This document shows, piece after piece, positions 35,483-43,789 of a DNA stretch of 64,000 nucleotides. Under the pieces are notes generated by a model. The model did not search any database and was not told the DNA's origin. It was given only the letters and a program-made list of their open reading frames with translations. Numbering within the stretch: position 1 is the first letter of the stretch; every line of letters starts with the position of its first letter. Made by a program: the position numbers and the translations under genes. This DNA comes from Mesorhizobium sp. (GTDB lineage Bacteria; Pseudomonadota; Alphaproteobacteria; Rhizobiales; Rhizobiaceae): the NCBI GenBank assembly GCA_004020365.1, contig SAQR01000005.1, positions 147,230 through 211,229 of the forward strand, given 5' to 3'.

Positions 35483-36121
35483 ATGGGCGTGGCAATTTCA
35501 GGAATCGCAGACAGTCCTATAACAATCTTGGTCGACGATGACGCAACGGTCCGCGACGCGTTGGAGGAGTTGCTGAATTCGGTCGGCATCGACACGATGT
35601 CGTTTTCTTCGGGCCAGGAACTTTTGGACGCAAAACTGCCGGACCGCCCAGGCTGCCTCGTTCTCGATGTGCGAATGCCGGGCCTGAGCGGCCTCGATCT
35701 GCAGCATGTCCTAGCAACCAAAGGCATACTAACGCCGATAGTATTCTTGACCGGTCATGGCGACATCGCGATGGGCGTCCAGGCGATGAAGGCGGGGGCA
35801 GTGGATTTCCTAACCAAGCCGGTGCGCGACCAGACGTTCCTTGACGCAGTGTCCACCGCTATCGCCAACGACGTCGCGCGAAGAGCAGCATCGACCGTAT
35901 CGCGAAAGAACGTGGCACTTTATGAGACCCTTACGCCCCGCGAGCGGGAAGTGCTGAGGCTCGTGGTCTCCGGTGCGATAAACAAGCAGATTGCATCGGA
36001 CCTCGGCATCAGCGAGATCACCGTAAAGCTCCATCGGAGCAACATGATGAAGAAGATGAACGCAAGGTCCATCTCCCATCTCTTCAATGTGTGGCAGTCG
36101 CTTCCAGTCGACAGCCGCTGA
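35483..36121 (+). CDS. FixJ-type response regulator
   Basis: A 212-residue regulator starting MGVAISGIADSPITILVDDD. The phosphoacceptor Asp lies in CLVLDVRMPGLSGLD, with FLTGHGDIAMGVQA and DFLTKPVRDQTFLDAV. The LuxR-type output is LTPREREVLRLVVSGAINKQ, then ISEITVKLHRSNMMKKM. It is closely related to the regulator at 22593-23300. It is followed 92 bases later by a PAS kinase, its likely partner. The frame is open upstream, but the ATG at 35483 starts just before the receiver. Confidence 0.92.
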   Translation: MGVAISGIADSPITILVDDDATVRDALEELLNSVGIDTMSFSSGQELLDAKLPDRPGCLVLDVRMPGLSGLDLQHVLATKGILTPIVFLTGHGDIAMGVQAMKAGAVDFLTKPVRDQTFLDAVSTAIANDVARRAASTVSRKNVALYETLTPREREVLRLVVSGAINKQIASDLGISEITVKLHRSNMMKKMNARSISHLFNVWQSLPVDSR

Positions 36122-36213
36122 GCGGCTTACAATCAGGCATTGGCGCTCCGTAACTGACTCGGACATCGGCCGCGACAGGGAGTGGGACGCAGAGGCGGTC
36201 TCGAGAGGTCGAA

Positions 36214-38061
36214 ATGGAGCTGACGTCAACGAAACAACGCCGCGCCGTCGCATTGGCGATTGGCGCTACGAGCGTCTTGCTGGCAATATTCCTCAACGAG
36301 CCATACATTCTGCTGGTCGCCGTTTCAGTCATATGCATCTGCATCGGCTGGGAGGCCGGTTTGGTGGCCGTTGCCACGGCCGGTCTGCTTTCATGCGTGA
36401 TCCTGTTTTCGCTGGAATTAGGGGCCACAGGCGGCGCGGTCCGGTTGGCGGTATTTGTCGTCGCGGCGTTAGCCCTATGGTTCGTGATAAAGATCTTCAG
36501 GACCATGAGCTTCTATGACCGGGTCTACCATGATACCGAACCTGGCATTGCCGATATTCCGGGCCTCGGATGGTCGGCCTCTGCGGATGGCCGCCTTCGC
36601 TTGGTCAGTCCCGCGGCGCTCGAGTATGTAGGTGTGACAGCCGATGAGATGCGCCGGATCATGGATGGCGATGATTATCATTGGACACAGTTTGTCCATC
36701 CGGACGATGTCGAGGCGAGCATGGCGCGATGGCGTCACAGCTTGCAGACGGGCGAGCCTGTGATCGACGAGCACCGTATGCGTCGGTTCGACGGAACGTA
36801 TCGATGGTTTCGCGACACCGGCATTGCTTCGCGCAATGAGTACGGGAGGATAACCGGCTGGTACGGCCACACGGCGGATATCGACGATCAGAAAAAGGCC
36901 GAATCTGCGTTGCGCGAGCGTGAGCGTGAGCTGCGCCTGCTGGTCGATACAGTTCCCACCATGATCTGGCTGATGACGCCGGCGGGATTACCGTACTACT
37001 TCAACAAACGGTTCGTCGACTGGGCGGGCATCGACTCGGCTAAGGCGCAACCGCGAGGCACGCGCCAATTCGCCTCGCATGTGGAGTTGTTCCATCCCGA
37101 TGACCGGACGGCCGTCAAGGCTGTGTTCGAGAAGTCCTTTGCCCGTGGAGAACCACTCCAGCACAAAGGTCGGCTGTGCCGGAAGGATGGCGAATATCGC
37201 TGGATTGATTCGCGGTTCGAACCGCTACGCGACGAAGACGGCACTATCCTTCGCTGGTACGGCGTCAACTTTGACATTGACGACGAGGTCCGCGCCCAAG
37301 AATCCCTGCGTCTGGCGGACGAACGGCTCGCGCGCGCCTTGCGCGCCGCCAGCCTATCCGAACTGTCGGTGTCCATTGCGCATGAACTCAACCAGCCGCT
37401 CCAGGCGGTCGTGGCCAACACCGGCGCCTTCCAGAGATGGCTGAACGCCGATCCGCCAAATTTCAATCACGCCAGCCGTGTCGCCCAAAAAATCATCAAA
37501 AACGCCGACGCGGCGGCACAGGTGATCACCCGCATCCGTGCGCTGTTCAGCAAGACCGAAGCCGAACCGCACCCGATAGATCTGAACGCGGTGATTCGCG
37601 AAGTGTGTGATCTCCTGGGTGACAGGCTCGCACCGAGCAGCGTGAAGCTGGACCTTCAACTCGATCCCGGCCTTCCTGCGACCGCTGCCGATCACGTTCA
37701 GATGGAGCAAGTCGTCCTGAACATCGTCCGCAACGGCATCGAAGCGATGCAGGACGTCAACATCAACGCGCGAAATCTGCGGATTGTGTCGCGGCGTCAG
37801 AATGACGGAACAGTCGAGGTCGAAGTGCGAGACAGCGGCCGCGGACTTACCAATCCCGAACGGATTTTCGATGCGTTCTACACAACCAAGCCGGATGGAA
37901 TGGGAATGGGGCTAGCAATCTGCCACTCGATTGTTGAGTCACACCGCGGACGGCTTTGGGCGGAAAATGTCGAGACAGGGGGAGCGTCCATAACATTCAG
38001 CCTCCCCATCTGCGCTGCCGACTCGACTAAAACATCCACCGGCGCGACAGTAGGCGTCTGA
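36214..38061 (+). CDS. membrane PAS sensor histidine kinase
   Basis: A 615-residue kinase. Residues about 8-95 hold three or four membrane helices (AVALAIGATSVLLAIFL, YILLVAVSVICICIGW, LAVFVVAALALWFVI). Two PAS/PAC units follow (about 115-235 and 240-370; FFNKR-like YYFNKRFVDW in the second). The H-box SIAHELNQPLQAVVANTG has its His near residue 390. The ATPase has NIVRNGIEAMQ, RDSGRGLT and TTKPDGMGMGLAI. Ribosome site GAGAGGTC. It is a shorter relative of the five-PAS kinase. Confidence 0.92.
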   Translation: MELTSTKQRRAVALAIGATSVLLAIFLNEPYILLVAVSVICICIGWEAGLVAVATAGLLSCVILFSLELGATGGAVRLAVFVVAALALWFVIKIFRTMSFYDRVYHDTEPGIADIPGLGWSASADGRLRLVSPAALEYVGVTADEMRRIMDGDDYHWTQFVHPDDVEASMARWRHSLQTGEPVIDEHRMRRFDGTYRWFRDTGIASRNEYGRITGWYGHTADIDDQKKAESALRERERELRLLVDTVPTMIWLMTPAGLPYYFNKRFVDWAGIDSAKAQPRGTRQFASHVELFHPDDRTAVKAVFEKSFARGEPLQHKGRLCRKDGEYRWIDSRFEPLRDEDGTILRWYGVNFDIDDEVRAQESLRLADERLARALRAASLSELSVSIAHELNQPLQAVVANTGAFQRWLNADPPNFNHASRVAQKIIKNADAAAQVITRIRALFSKTEAEPHPIDLNAVIREVCDLLGDRLAPSSVKLDLQLDPGLPATAADHVQMEQVVLNIVRNGIEAMQDVNINARNLRIVSRRQNDGTVEVEVRDSGRGLTNPERIFDAFYTTKPDGMGMGLAICHSIVESHRGRLWAENVETGGASITFSLPICAADSTKTSTGATVGV

Positions 38062-38073
38062 ATGAGCGCGCTT

Positions 38074-39063
38074 TCAGAGGTTAATCCGAGAATCGGCCAT
38101 TGACTGTACGATTTCGATGAGCGTGTTGGCCATGATGTACAAGATTCCGAATACGATGGCGACGCCCAGCACTGCCGGGAGATCGGCGCTGGCAAAAGCC
38201 TGGACCGCGTAAAGGCCCAGACCAGGCCACCCAAAAACGCGCTCGACAACAAGCAAATTGCCGAAGAGAAGGCGGACCTGCAGGCTGAGCATGGACAGTG
38301 GGGCCGTGGCAGCATTGCGCAAACCGTGGCGCAACAGCACTTTCGTCTCCCCGAGGCCCTTGCCACGTGCGGTCCGGATGTATGTCTGCCTCATCACTTC
38401 GTGAAGCGCACCGTTCAGGCTTCGGCCGACTGCGATGCCGATAGGCAACGCCAGTGCAAGCGCCGGCAAGATCATGTGCAGCAGCGCGTCGATGCTGACT
38501 TCGGGCCGGCCGACCAATATTCCGTCGATGACGTTAAGTCCGGTAGGGCCTGCGAAGTCGCCGTAGGTAAGCCGACCCGCTCCGGGAAGCCAATCGAGTT
38601 GGAACCAGAAAAAGTAGGCAAGAAGCAAGGCCGACAGAAAAATCGGCGTGGAGCCCACCCCCACCATAGCGAGCCTTATGCCGGCTGATCCCGGAATCAG
38701 GAACTGAAGCGCCGCCATTGCGCCGGCGAGCACCATTCCCAAGGCGATCGACACAAGTCCGAGTTCGAGCGTAGCGGGAAGAAATTCCCGTATGTCGTCA
38801 GATACAGGCCGCCGGGTCCTGACCGACGTTCCCAGATCCGCATGCGCGAGGCGGAACAGAAAGCGTCCGTACTGAACGACAGCCGGGTCGTCCAGTCCGA
38901 GCTGCTCCCGCATCGCTTCGACCGTTTCCAGCGGGGCGTTCGGCCCGGCAATGGCTCGCGCTGGATCGGCGGGGATAATGCTTTGGAGACTGAAAAAGAT
39001 AAAGCTCATCACCAGGAGAACGACGACGGCGCCGACGATGCTTTTGGCGAGATATGCCAGCAC
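38074..39063 (-). CDS. ABC transporter permease (DppB-type)
   Basis: A 329-residue inner-membrane permease of the peptide/nickel family. The N-terminal helix is followed by ADPARAIAGPNAPLETVEAM, and the DppB signature YIRTARGKGLGETKVLLRHGL contains the EAA loop. The start is a GTG at 39063 that shares one base with the stop of the upstream permease. It is the last gene of the four-gene importer operon, in the normal DppB/DppC pairing but with the C-type gene first. Confidence 0.9.
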   Translation of the reverse strand: MLAYLAKSIVGAVVVLLVMSFIFFSLQSIIPADPARAIAGPNAPLETVEAMREQLGLDDPAVVQYGRFLFRLAHADLGTSVRTRRPVSDDIREFLPATLELGLVSIALGMVLAGAMAALQFLIPGSAGIRLAMVGVGSTPIFLSALLLAYFFWFQLDWLPGAGRLTYGDFAGPTGLNVIDGILVGRPEVSIDALLHMILPALALALPIGIAVGRSLNGALHEVMRQTYIRTARGKGLGETKVLLRHGLRNAATAPLSMLSLQVRLLFGNLLVVERVFGWPGLGLYAVQAFASADLPAVLGVAIVFGILYIMANTLIEIVQSMADSRINL

Positions 39064-39926
39064 TACGCCCCCCTTAGCGCGGCGCGAACGCCGTCGCCCG
39101 CAAGGTTGGTGAGGAGGCAGAGGAGAAAGATGACCGCAGCCGGCAGGATCGGCAGCCACCAATGGACAGTAAGACTGTCGAGGCTGCGCGCCGTCATTGC
39201 CCCGAGTTCCGGCGCCGGCGCAGGCAGTCCAAGGCCGAGGAAAGACATCAGCGACAGCGTCATGATGATGCTGGCCACATCCAGTGACGCCCCGATAAGC
39301 AAGGCCGGGACCACTCCCGGCATCAAGTAACGCGTTAGCAGACGCGGACGGCCGACCCCGGCGATACGCGCCGCCTCGACATGAGGACGGGCCTTGAGGC
39401 GACGGATTTCGTCACGCGATATGCGCGCGTACCAGGGCCACCAGAAAATGGCAACAGCGATCATCGTGTTGACGAGCCCCGGGCCAAGCGAAGCCACAAC
39501 GGCAAGCGCGACGAGCGTTCCCGGAACGACAATGAACAGGTCGATGATCCGCTGGATGACCAGATCGACCTTGCCGCCCGCAAGGCCCGAAATCAGTCCG
39601 ACCAGGGAGCCCACGGCGAGACTGAAGCCGATTACGGCAAGCGCTGGCAGCCACGTATATTGAATGCCGAGGATGACGCGCGAGAACAGGTCGCGGCCGA
39701 TTTCGTCGGTGCCGAACCAATGGGCGGCCGAAGGCGGCAGGTAGGCCGCGGCGACGCGCAGTTGTGGATCGAACGGCGTGATCCATTGCGCCAGCAGGGC
39801 CACAACGGTGACGACAGGCACGCCGACGATGCCGACGCTTTCAAGCCAGCCGGCACGCCGGAAGAATTCGCGCCAGTTGTATCGAGGCCGCGCAGGCAGC
39901 CTGTCGGAGCTTGGCTTGCCGTTCAC
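39063..39926 (-). CDS. ABC transporter permease (DppC-type)
   Basis: A 287-residue permease. The N-terminal cytoplasmic part and first helix are followed by PPSAAHWFGTDEIGRDLFSRVILG, the DppC-family GTDxxGRDxxSR box. The EAA loop is EAARIAGVGRPRLLTRYLMPG. It overlaps the ATPase gene by 4 bases and forms the translocation pore with the DppB-type permease. Confidence 0.92.
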   Translation of the reverse strand: MNGKPSSDRLPARPRYNWREFFRRAGWLESVGIVGVPVVTVVALLAQWITPFDPQLRVAAAYLPPSAAHWFGTDEIGRDLFSRVILGIQYTWLPALAVIGFSLAVGSLVGLISGLAGGKVDLVIQRIIDLFIVVPGTLVALAVVASLGPGLVNTMIAVAIFWWPWYARISRDEIRRLKARPHVEAARIAGVGRPRLLTRYLMPGVVPALLIGASLDVASIIMTLSLMSFLGLGLPAPAPELGAMTARSLDSLTVHWWLPILPAAVIFLLCLLTNLAGDGVRAALRGA

Positions 39927-41725
39927 CGTCCGCCTCCCGCCTGTAAACTTGGCATCGCCGTGACGAGAGACCGCGTGTAGGGAGACTGTGGTGCGGCAAC
40001 GATGGCATCGGGATCCGCAATCTCAACCAGCTGGCCGTCCTTCAGCACGGCGATACGGTCGGCGATGATTCTGGCGGCCGCCAGATCGTGGGTTACGAAC
40101 AGCATCGCCATGTCGAGCCGCCGCCGAAGGTCGCCAAGAAGGTTCAAGGTTGTGGCCGCCAGCGACACGTCCATGGCGCTGATCGGCTCATCGCAGAGCA
40201 GAAGCCTTGGGGGGACGATTACCGCGCGAGCCAAAACGGCGCGCTGGCACTGCCCGACCGACATCTCGGCCGGCAGCGCATCCATCAGGATCGGATCGAG
40301 GCCGACCAGCTTCATGGCCTCTCCAACGCGACGGCGGCCGTAATCACTGTCCGGCGAAATGGCTCGCAGGCGCTCGCCGATCTGCTCGCCGATCGTGAGC
40401 CAGGGCGTCAGCGCCGCAACAGGGTCTTGAAATACAACTTGCGGAGGAAGCCTGTCGAAGCGTGCAACAGTGCCACTCTCGGGTGTCACGAGACCGGCAG
40501 CTATCCTCACGAGGGTAGACTTGCCGGCGCCGCTCTCGCCGACCAGGGCGACGCACTCGCCAAGCTTGATTGAGAGGTTGACCGAATTAAGAACTGGCTG
40601 CGGTTGACGCCGTCCCCAAAACGATCGGATGCCTGTCGGGTATGCTTTTCCGATGTTCGACAGCCTTAAGGCAGCGGTTTCCTGGATCGCTAGGGCCGGC
40701 CATGGTTTCGCATCAGTGCGCAGCGCTGAGAGCGTCGGGGTTTGTTTGTGGTGGAGGCAGGCGACTGCGCCGGCGTGGACGTAAGCAGGCTCCAGCGGTG
40801 GGCGGATCGTCGTGCAATCCGGCTGGGCGATCGGGCAACGGGTCGCGTAGGCGCAGGCGTTCTCGACATTTGTGGAGGGCGTGCGCTCGGACGGGAGCGT
40901 GGGAAGCGGGCGCCGTCGATCAGAGTCCAGATCGAAACGAGCGGCGAGCAGACCGGCAGAGTAGGGGTGCGCGGCATTGCCGGCCACATCCTGCATGCCG
41001 CCCATTTCAACGATGCGTCCGGCGTAGAGAACCAGGGCGCGGTCTGCCAGTGAGGCCGCCACGGTCAGATCGTGCGTGACGAAGAGAATTGCCGTCTGCT
41101 GCTCGCGGGCAAGATCGCGCAACAGGTCAAGGATCTGCGCTTGCATGGTGACGTCGAGCGCGGTGGTCGGCTCATCGGCGATGAGCAGCTTCGGTCTTGC
41201 CATCATCGCCATGGCAATTAACACGCGCTGACGCTGCCCCCCCGACAGGCGATGCGGAAGCGCATCGGCGATGCGATCCGGGTCAAGTAGGCCGGTTCGG
41301 CTGAGCCAGTCTTCGATCGATCCCTCAGACCCCGCATTGGATTCGCGCATCTGGCGACGGATGGTCATCGTAGGGTTGAGCGCGCCCATCGGATCTTGCG
41401 AGATGGCACGGACGAGGTGGCGGCGAACCGACTGCCAGGTGCGCCTTCCTGCGCCGACAAGCTCGATGCCCGCCAGCCGGATCGAGCCTGCAATCTGCGG
41501 AAGGTGCTCGCGCGGCAGGAGCCCCTGAAGCGTAAGCCCGATGCTTGTCTTGCCGGATCCGCTTTCCCCGACCAGCGCCATGATCTCGCCCGGAAACATG
41601 TCGAAACTGATGCCATCGAGGACGCGGGAGGGGCGGCCTTCGCGGCTGAGGGTAACTGAGAGGTCTTTGACGGCAAGGACGGATTCGGTCACAGGTTCGG
41701 ACAGTCGGTGCGGAAGCTTGACCAT
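39923..41725 (-). CDS. fused double ABC ATPase (DppD-DppF type)
   Basis: A 600-residue protein with two complete ATPase units. Unit 1 has Walker A GESGSGKTS near residue 54, signature RLSGGQRQR, and Walker B LLIADEPTTALD, followed by the oligopeptide-family Cys-rich segment (CAYATRCPIAQPDC). Unit 2 has Walker A GESGAGKST near residue 400, signature EMSVGQCQR and Walker B LLLCDEPISAMD. Unit 2's signature is atypical (MSVGQ rather than LSGGQ), which may make one site catalytically asymmetric. It energises the adjacent permeases. Confidence 0.92.
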   Translation of the reverse strand: MVKLPHRLSEPVTESVLAVKDLSVTLSREGRPSRVLDGISFDMFPGEIMALVGESGSGKTSIGLTLQGLLPREHLPQIAGSIRLAGIELVGAGRRTWQSVRRHLVRAISQDPMGALNPTMTIRRQMRESNAGSEGSIEDWLSRTGLLDPDRIADALPHRLSGGQRQRVLIAMAMMARPKLLIADEPTTALDVTMQAQILDLLRDLAREQQTAILFVTHDLTVAASLADRALVLYAGRIVEMGGMQDVAGNAAHPYSAGLLAARFDLDSDRRRPLPTLPSERTPSTNVENACAYATRCPIAQPDCTTIRPPLEPAYVHAGAVACLHHKQTPTLSALRTDAKPWPALAIQETAALRLSNIGKAYPTGIRSFWGRRQPQPVLNSVNLSIKLGECVALVGESGAGKSTLVRIAAGLVTPESGTVARFDRLPPQVVFQDPVAALTPWLTIGEQIGERLRAISPDSDYGRRRVGEAMKLVGLDPILMDALPAEMSVGQCQRAVLARAVIVPPRLLLCDEPISAMDVSLAATTLNLLGDLRRRLDMAMLFVTHDLAAARIIADRIAVLKDGQLVEIADPDAIVAAPQSPYTRSLVTAMPSLQAGGGR

Positions 41726-41757
41726 CTAAAGGGACCAGCCTGACCTGCTTCCGGAAT

Positions 41758-43317
41758 TCAGGGTCCCCAGCGAACGGTGGCAAAGTCGATGTTACCAGGT
41801 GGATTCACGGGGCGGAGTCCAAGGTCCTTGAGGCCCTTGGCGTGGACAACCACATCGCTTACGTCGACAAGCGGGATGACGACGCCGGCATCGAAATACA
41901 TCTGCCCCGCTCTCTCGTAGAGAGCGTCGCGTTCTTTGATGTCGGTCAACTGCCCGGCCTGATCCACGATGGCATCGGCTTCCGGCAGGACCCGGCCAAA
42001 AAAATTGAGGGGACCGTCTTTTGTGAAGAAAGTCTTGGCCTGGGTCTCCGGATGAGCGGCGTCCGGGCCCGCGATCGTGAGCAGCAAATCGGGAGGGTTC
42101 GGGTCGTCCTTCAGGGTGTAAGCAGCGCCGGAAGGCAGCACGTAAGCCGTTGCCTTTACTCCGATCAACGCCAATTGCGCTATCATCAGGTCGGCGATGC
42201 GGCTGTAGCTTGGGGCCGCGCTATGGAGGCCAATGACCAAATTGACCGCGCCACGTTTGGTGATCGCGGCTTTCGCTGCCTCTAAGTCGGTCGGGAACCG
42301 GATCGGATTCACTGGGTCGAGCATCACGTTCGGATAAACCGACCTCGACAGGCTTGCGAACTCTCCAAAGGCGTCCTTGACCCACAGCGCCGGGTTGATC
42401 GCAGTCAAAACGGCATTGCGGACCTCCGCGTCGTCGAGCGGCGAGTTCGGCTTAACGAAGAGATAGTACGGTATCATGCTCGGGGCGGCGGTGATCTCCA
42501 GCCCCCCTGGCAGGCTGGTGAGTTGCGCGAATGGATAGTTGATTGGCACGGCATCGATCGCACCGGCCTGCAATTGAAGTATCTGCTGGCTCATATCGGG
42601 AACGAGCGAAATCTGGATCTGCCGGAAGAACGGTTTGTCGCCCCAGTAGTCGTCGTTGCGCTCGAGCACATAGCGCTGACCGCGTTTGAATTCCGACAGT
42701 TTGAATGGACCCGTGCCGATCGCATGCTCATTGAGCCAGGTCGTCGCAAAGTCGCCGTTGTCATGCTCGGCGAGCGCTGTCGGACTGATGATCTTGGGCC
42801 CCCACGGACTGGAAAGGGTATCAAGGAGCGACGGCTGAGGATGACCCAGCGTGAGCACGACCGTCAAATCGTCGGGCGCCGCCATGTCCTTCACGTTGGC
42901 CAGAAAGTAGCTCAGGATCAGTCCACCATCGCGGCGGCGCTCGAACGACTGTATGACCGCCGTCGCATTGAATGGAGTGTCATCATGGAACTTGACACCA
43001 TCGACTAGGTGAAAGGTGTAGGTTAGCCCGCCGTTCGAAATCTCCCAGCTCTTGGCGAGCAGACCAACGATCTCGGTCGAGCCCGGCTCGTATTCGACGA
43101 GCCCTTCATAGACATTGTTGATTGCGCTGATCCCGCCGGTCTCGAACCCGTTGTCCGGATCGAAAGTGCCGATATCGACCACGTAGGGTATGCGCAGCAC
43201 CTCTTGCGCGTAAACCGGCGCAATCCAGACCAGCAGACCGAGGGCGATTCCCAGCATGCGCAGCCCGAAGCTGTGCTTGTAAGATCGCTTGGCCCGGTGC
43301 GCGTAAATCTCCATCAA
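41758..43317 (-). CDS. ABC transporter substrate-binding protein (SBP family 5)
   Basis: A 519-residue periplasmic binding protein. A signal sequence is likely in LGIALGLLVWIAPVYAQ after a basic N-terminus. Family-5 features include STEIVGLLAKSWEISNGGLTYTFHLVDGVKFHDD, the ERNDDYWGDKP block and GTGPFKLSEFK. It is the first gene of the importer operon, 32 bases ahead of the fused ATPase. The ligand (peptide, nickel, opine or other) cannot be told from sequence. Confidence 0.9.
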   Translation of the reverse strand: MMEIYAHRAKRSYKHSFGLRMLGIALGLLVWIAPVYAQEVLRIPYVVDIGTFDPDNGFETGGISAINNVYEGLVEYEPGSTEIVGLLAKSWEISNGGLTYTFHLVDGVKFHDDTPFNATAVIQSFERRRDGGLILSYFLANVKDMAAPDDLTVVLTLGHPQPSLLDTLSSPWGPKIISPTALAEHDNGDFATTWLNEHAIGTGPFKLSEFKRGQRYVLERNDDYWGDKPFFRQIQISLVPDMSQQILQLQAGAIDAVPINYPFAQLTSLPGGLEITAAPSMIPYYLFVKPNSPLDDAEVRNAVLTAINPALWVKDAFGEFASLSRSVYPNVMLDPVNPIRFPTDLEAAKAAITKRGAVNLVIGLHSAAPSYSRIADLMIAQLALIGVKATAYVLPSGAAYTLKDDPNPPDLLLTIAGPDAAHPETQAKTFFTKDGPLNFFGRVLPEADAIVDQAGQLTDIKERDALYERAGQMYFDAGVVIPLVDVSDVVVHAKGLKDLGLRPVNPPGNIDFATVRWGP

Positions 43318-43789
43318 GGATTCCCGTTAGCCTGGTACTTCACTAGGGACTGCGGGAAGGCCACCCGCAGTCAATTCCTGGCCAACGAGGCATTCCGCAC
43401 TCTTGTCCAACTCATCGTCCCACCGATGCCATCAAGGTCTTCTTGCGGTGCTTGGCATCGAGGCGGACACCCGGACATTTTCGCCACGGTACCTCAGCCC
43501 GCTGATCGCGGTCTATGAGCATCAAGCAGAGGTCACCCTATCCTCAGGATATAGCTCGTGGCACCGCCGAACAGGTGTGTGGACGCTTTCAGACCCGCAT
43601 TCACTACAGATCGCGTTTGCAACTCCACATAGCGCAGATCGCCGAAGTCGAGGTAGCGAAGGACGACCCGGTTCGGGTTCGGCGCGTCGATCCGCTCTAG
43701 GGATGGATCGCCGATCCATCCCCTCCGCGAGATCCAGGAACCCGCCGGTCCGGCTTCAGCCTGAACCCGGCGCCTCATCGGCTCGGCGT
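43318..43789. other. intergenic region between importer and RND operons
   Basis: It contains a decayed outer-membrane-barrel fragment (see next entry). I see no other gene, and no clear terminator for the RND operon. Confidence 0.4.
43533..43690 (-). pseudogene. possible remnant of an Omp25/31-type barrel protein
   Basis: The minus-strand frame reads RVVLRYLDFGDLRYVELQTR and then VVNAGLKASTHLFGG before a stop. The YLDFGD and VNAGLKA elements resemble the last strands of rhizobial Omp25/Omp31-type beta-barrel proteins (YxYLDxGD, then VRAGLNYKF). There is no start or signal peptide. Identification is tentative. Confidence 0.35.
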
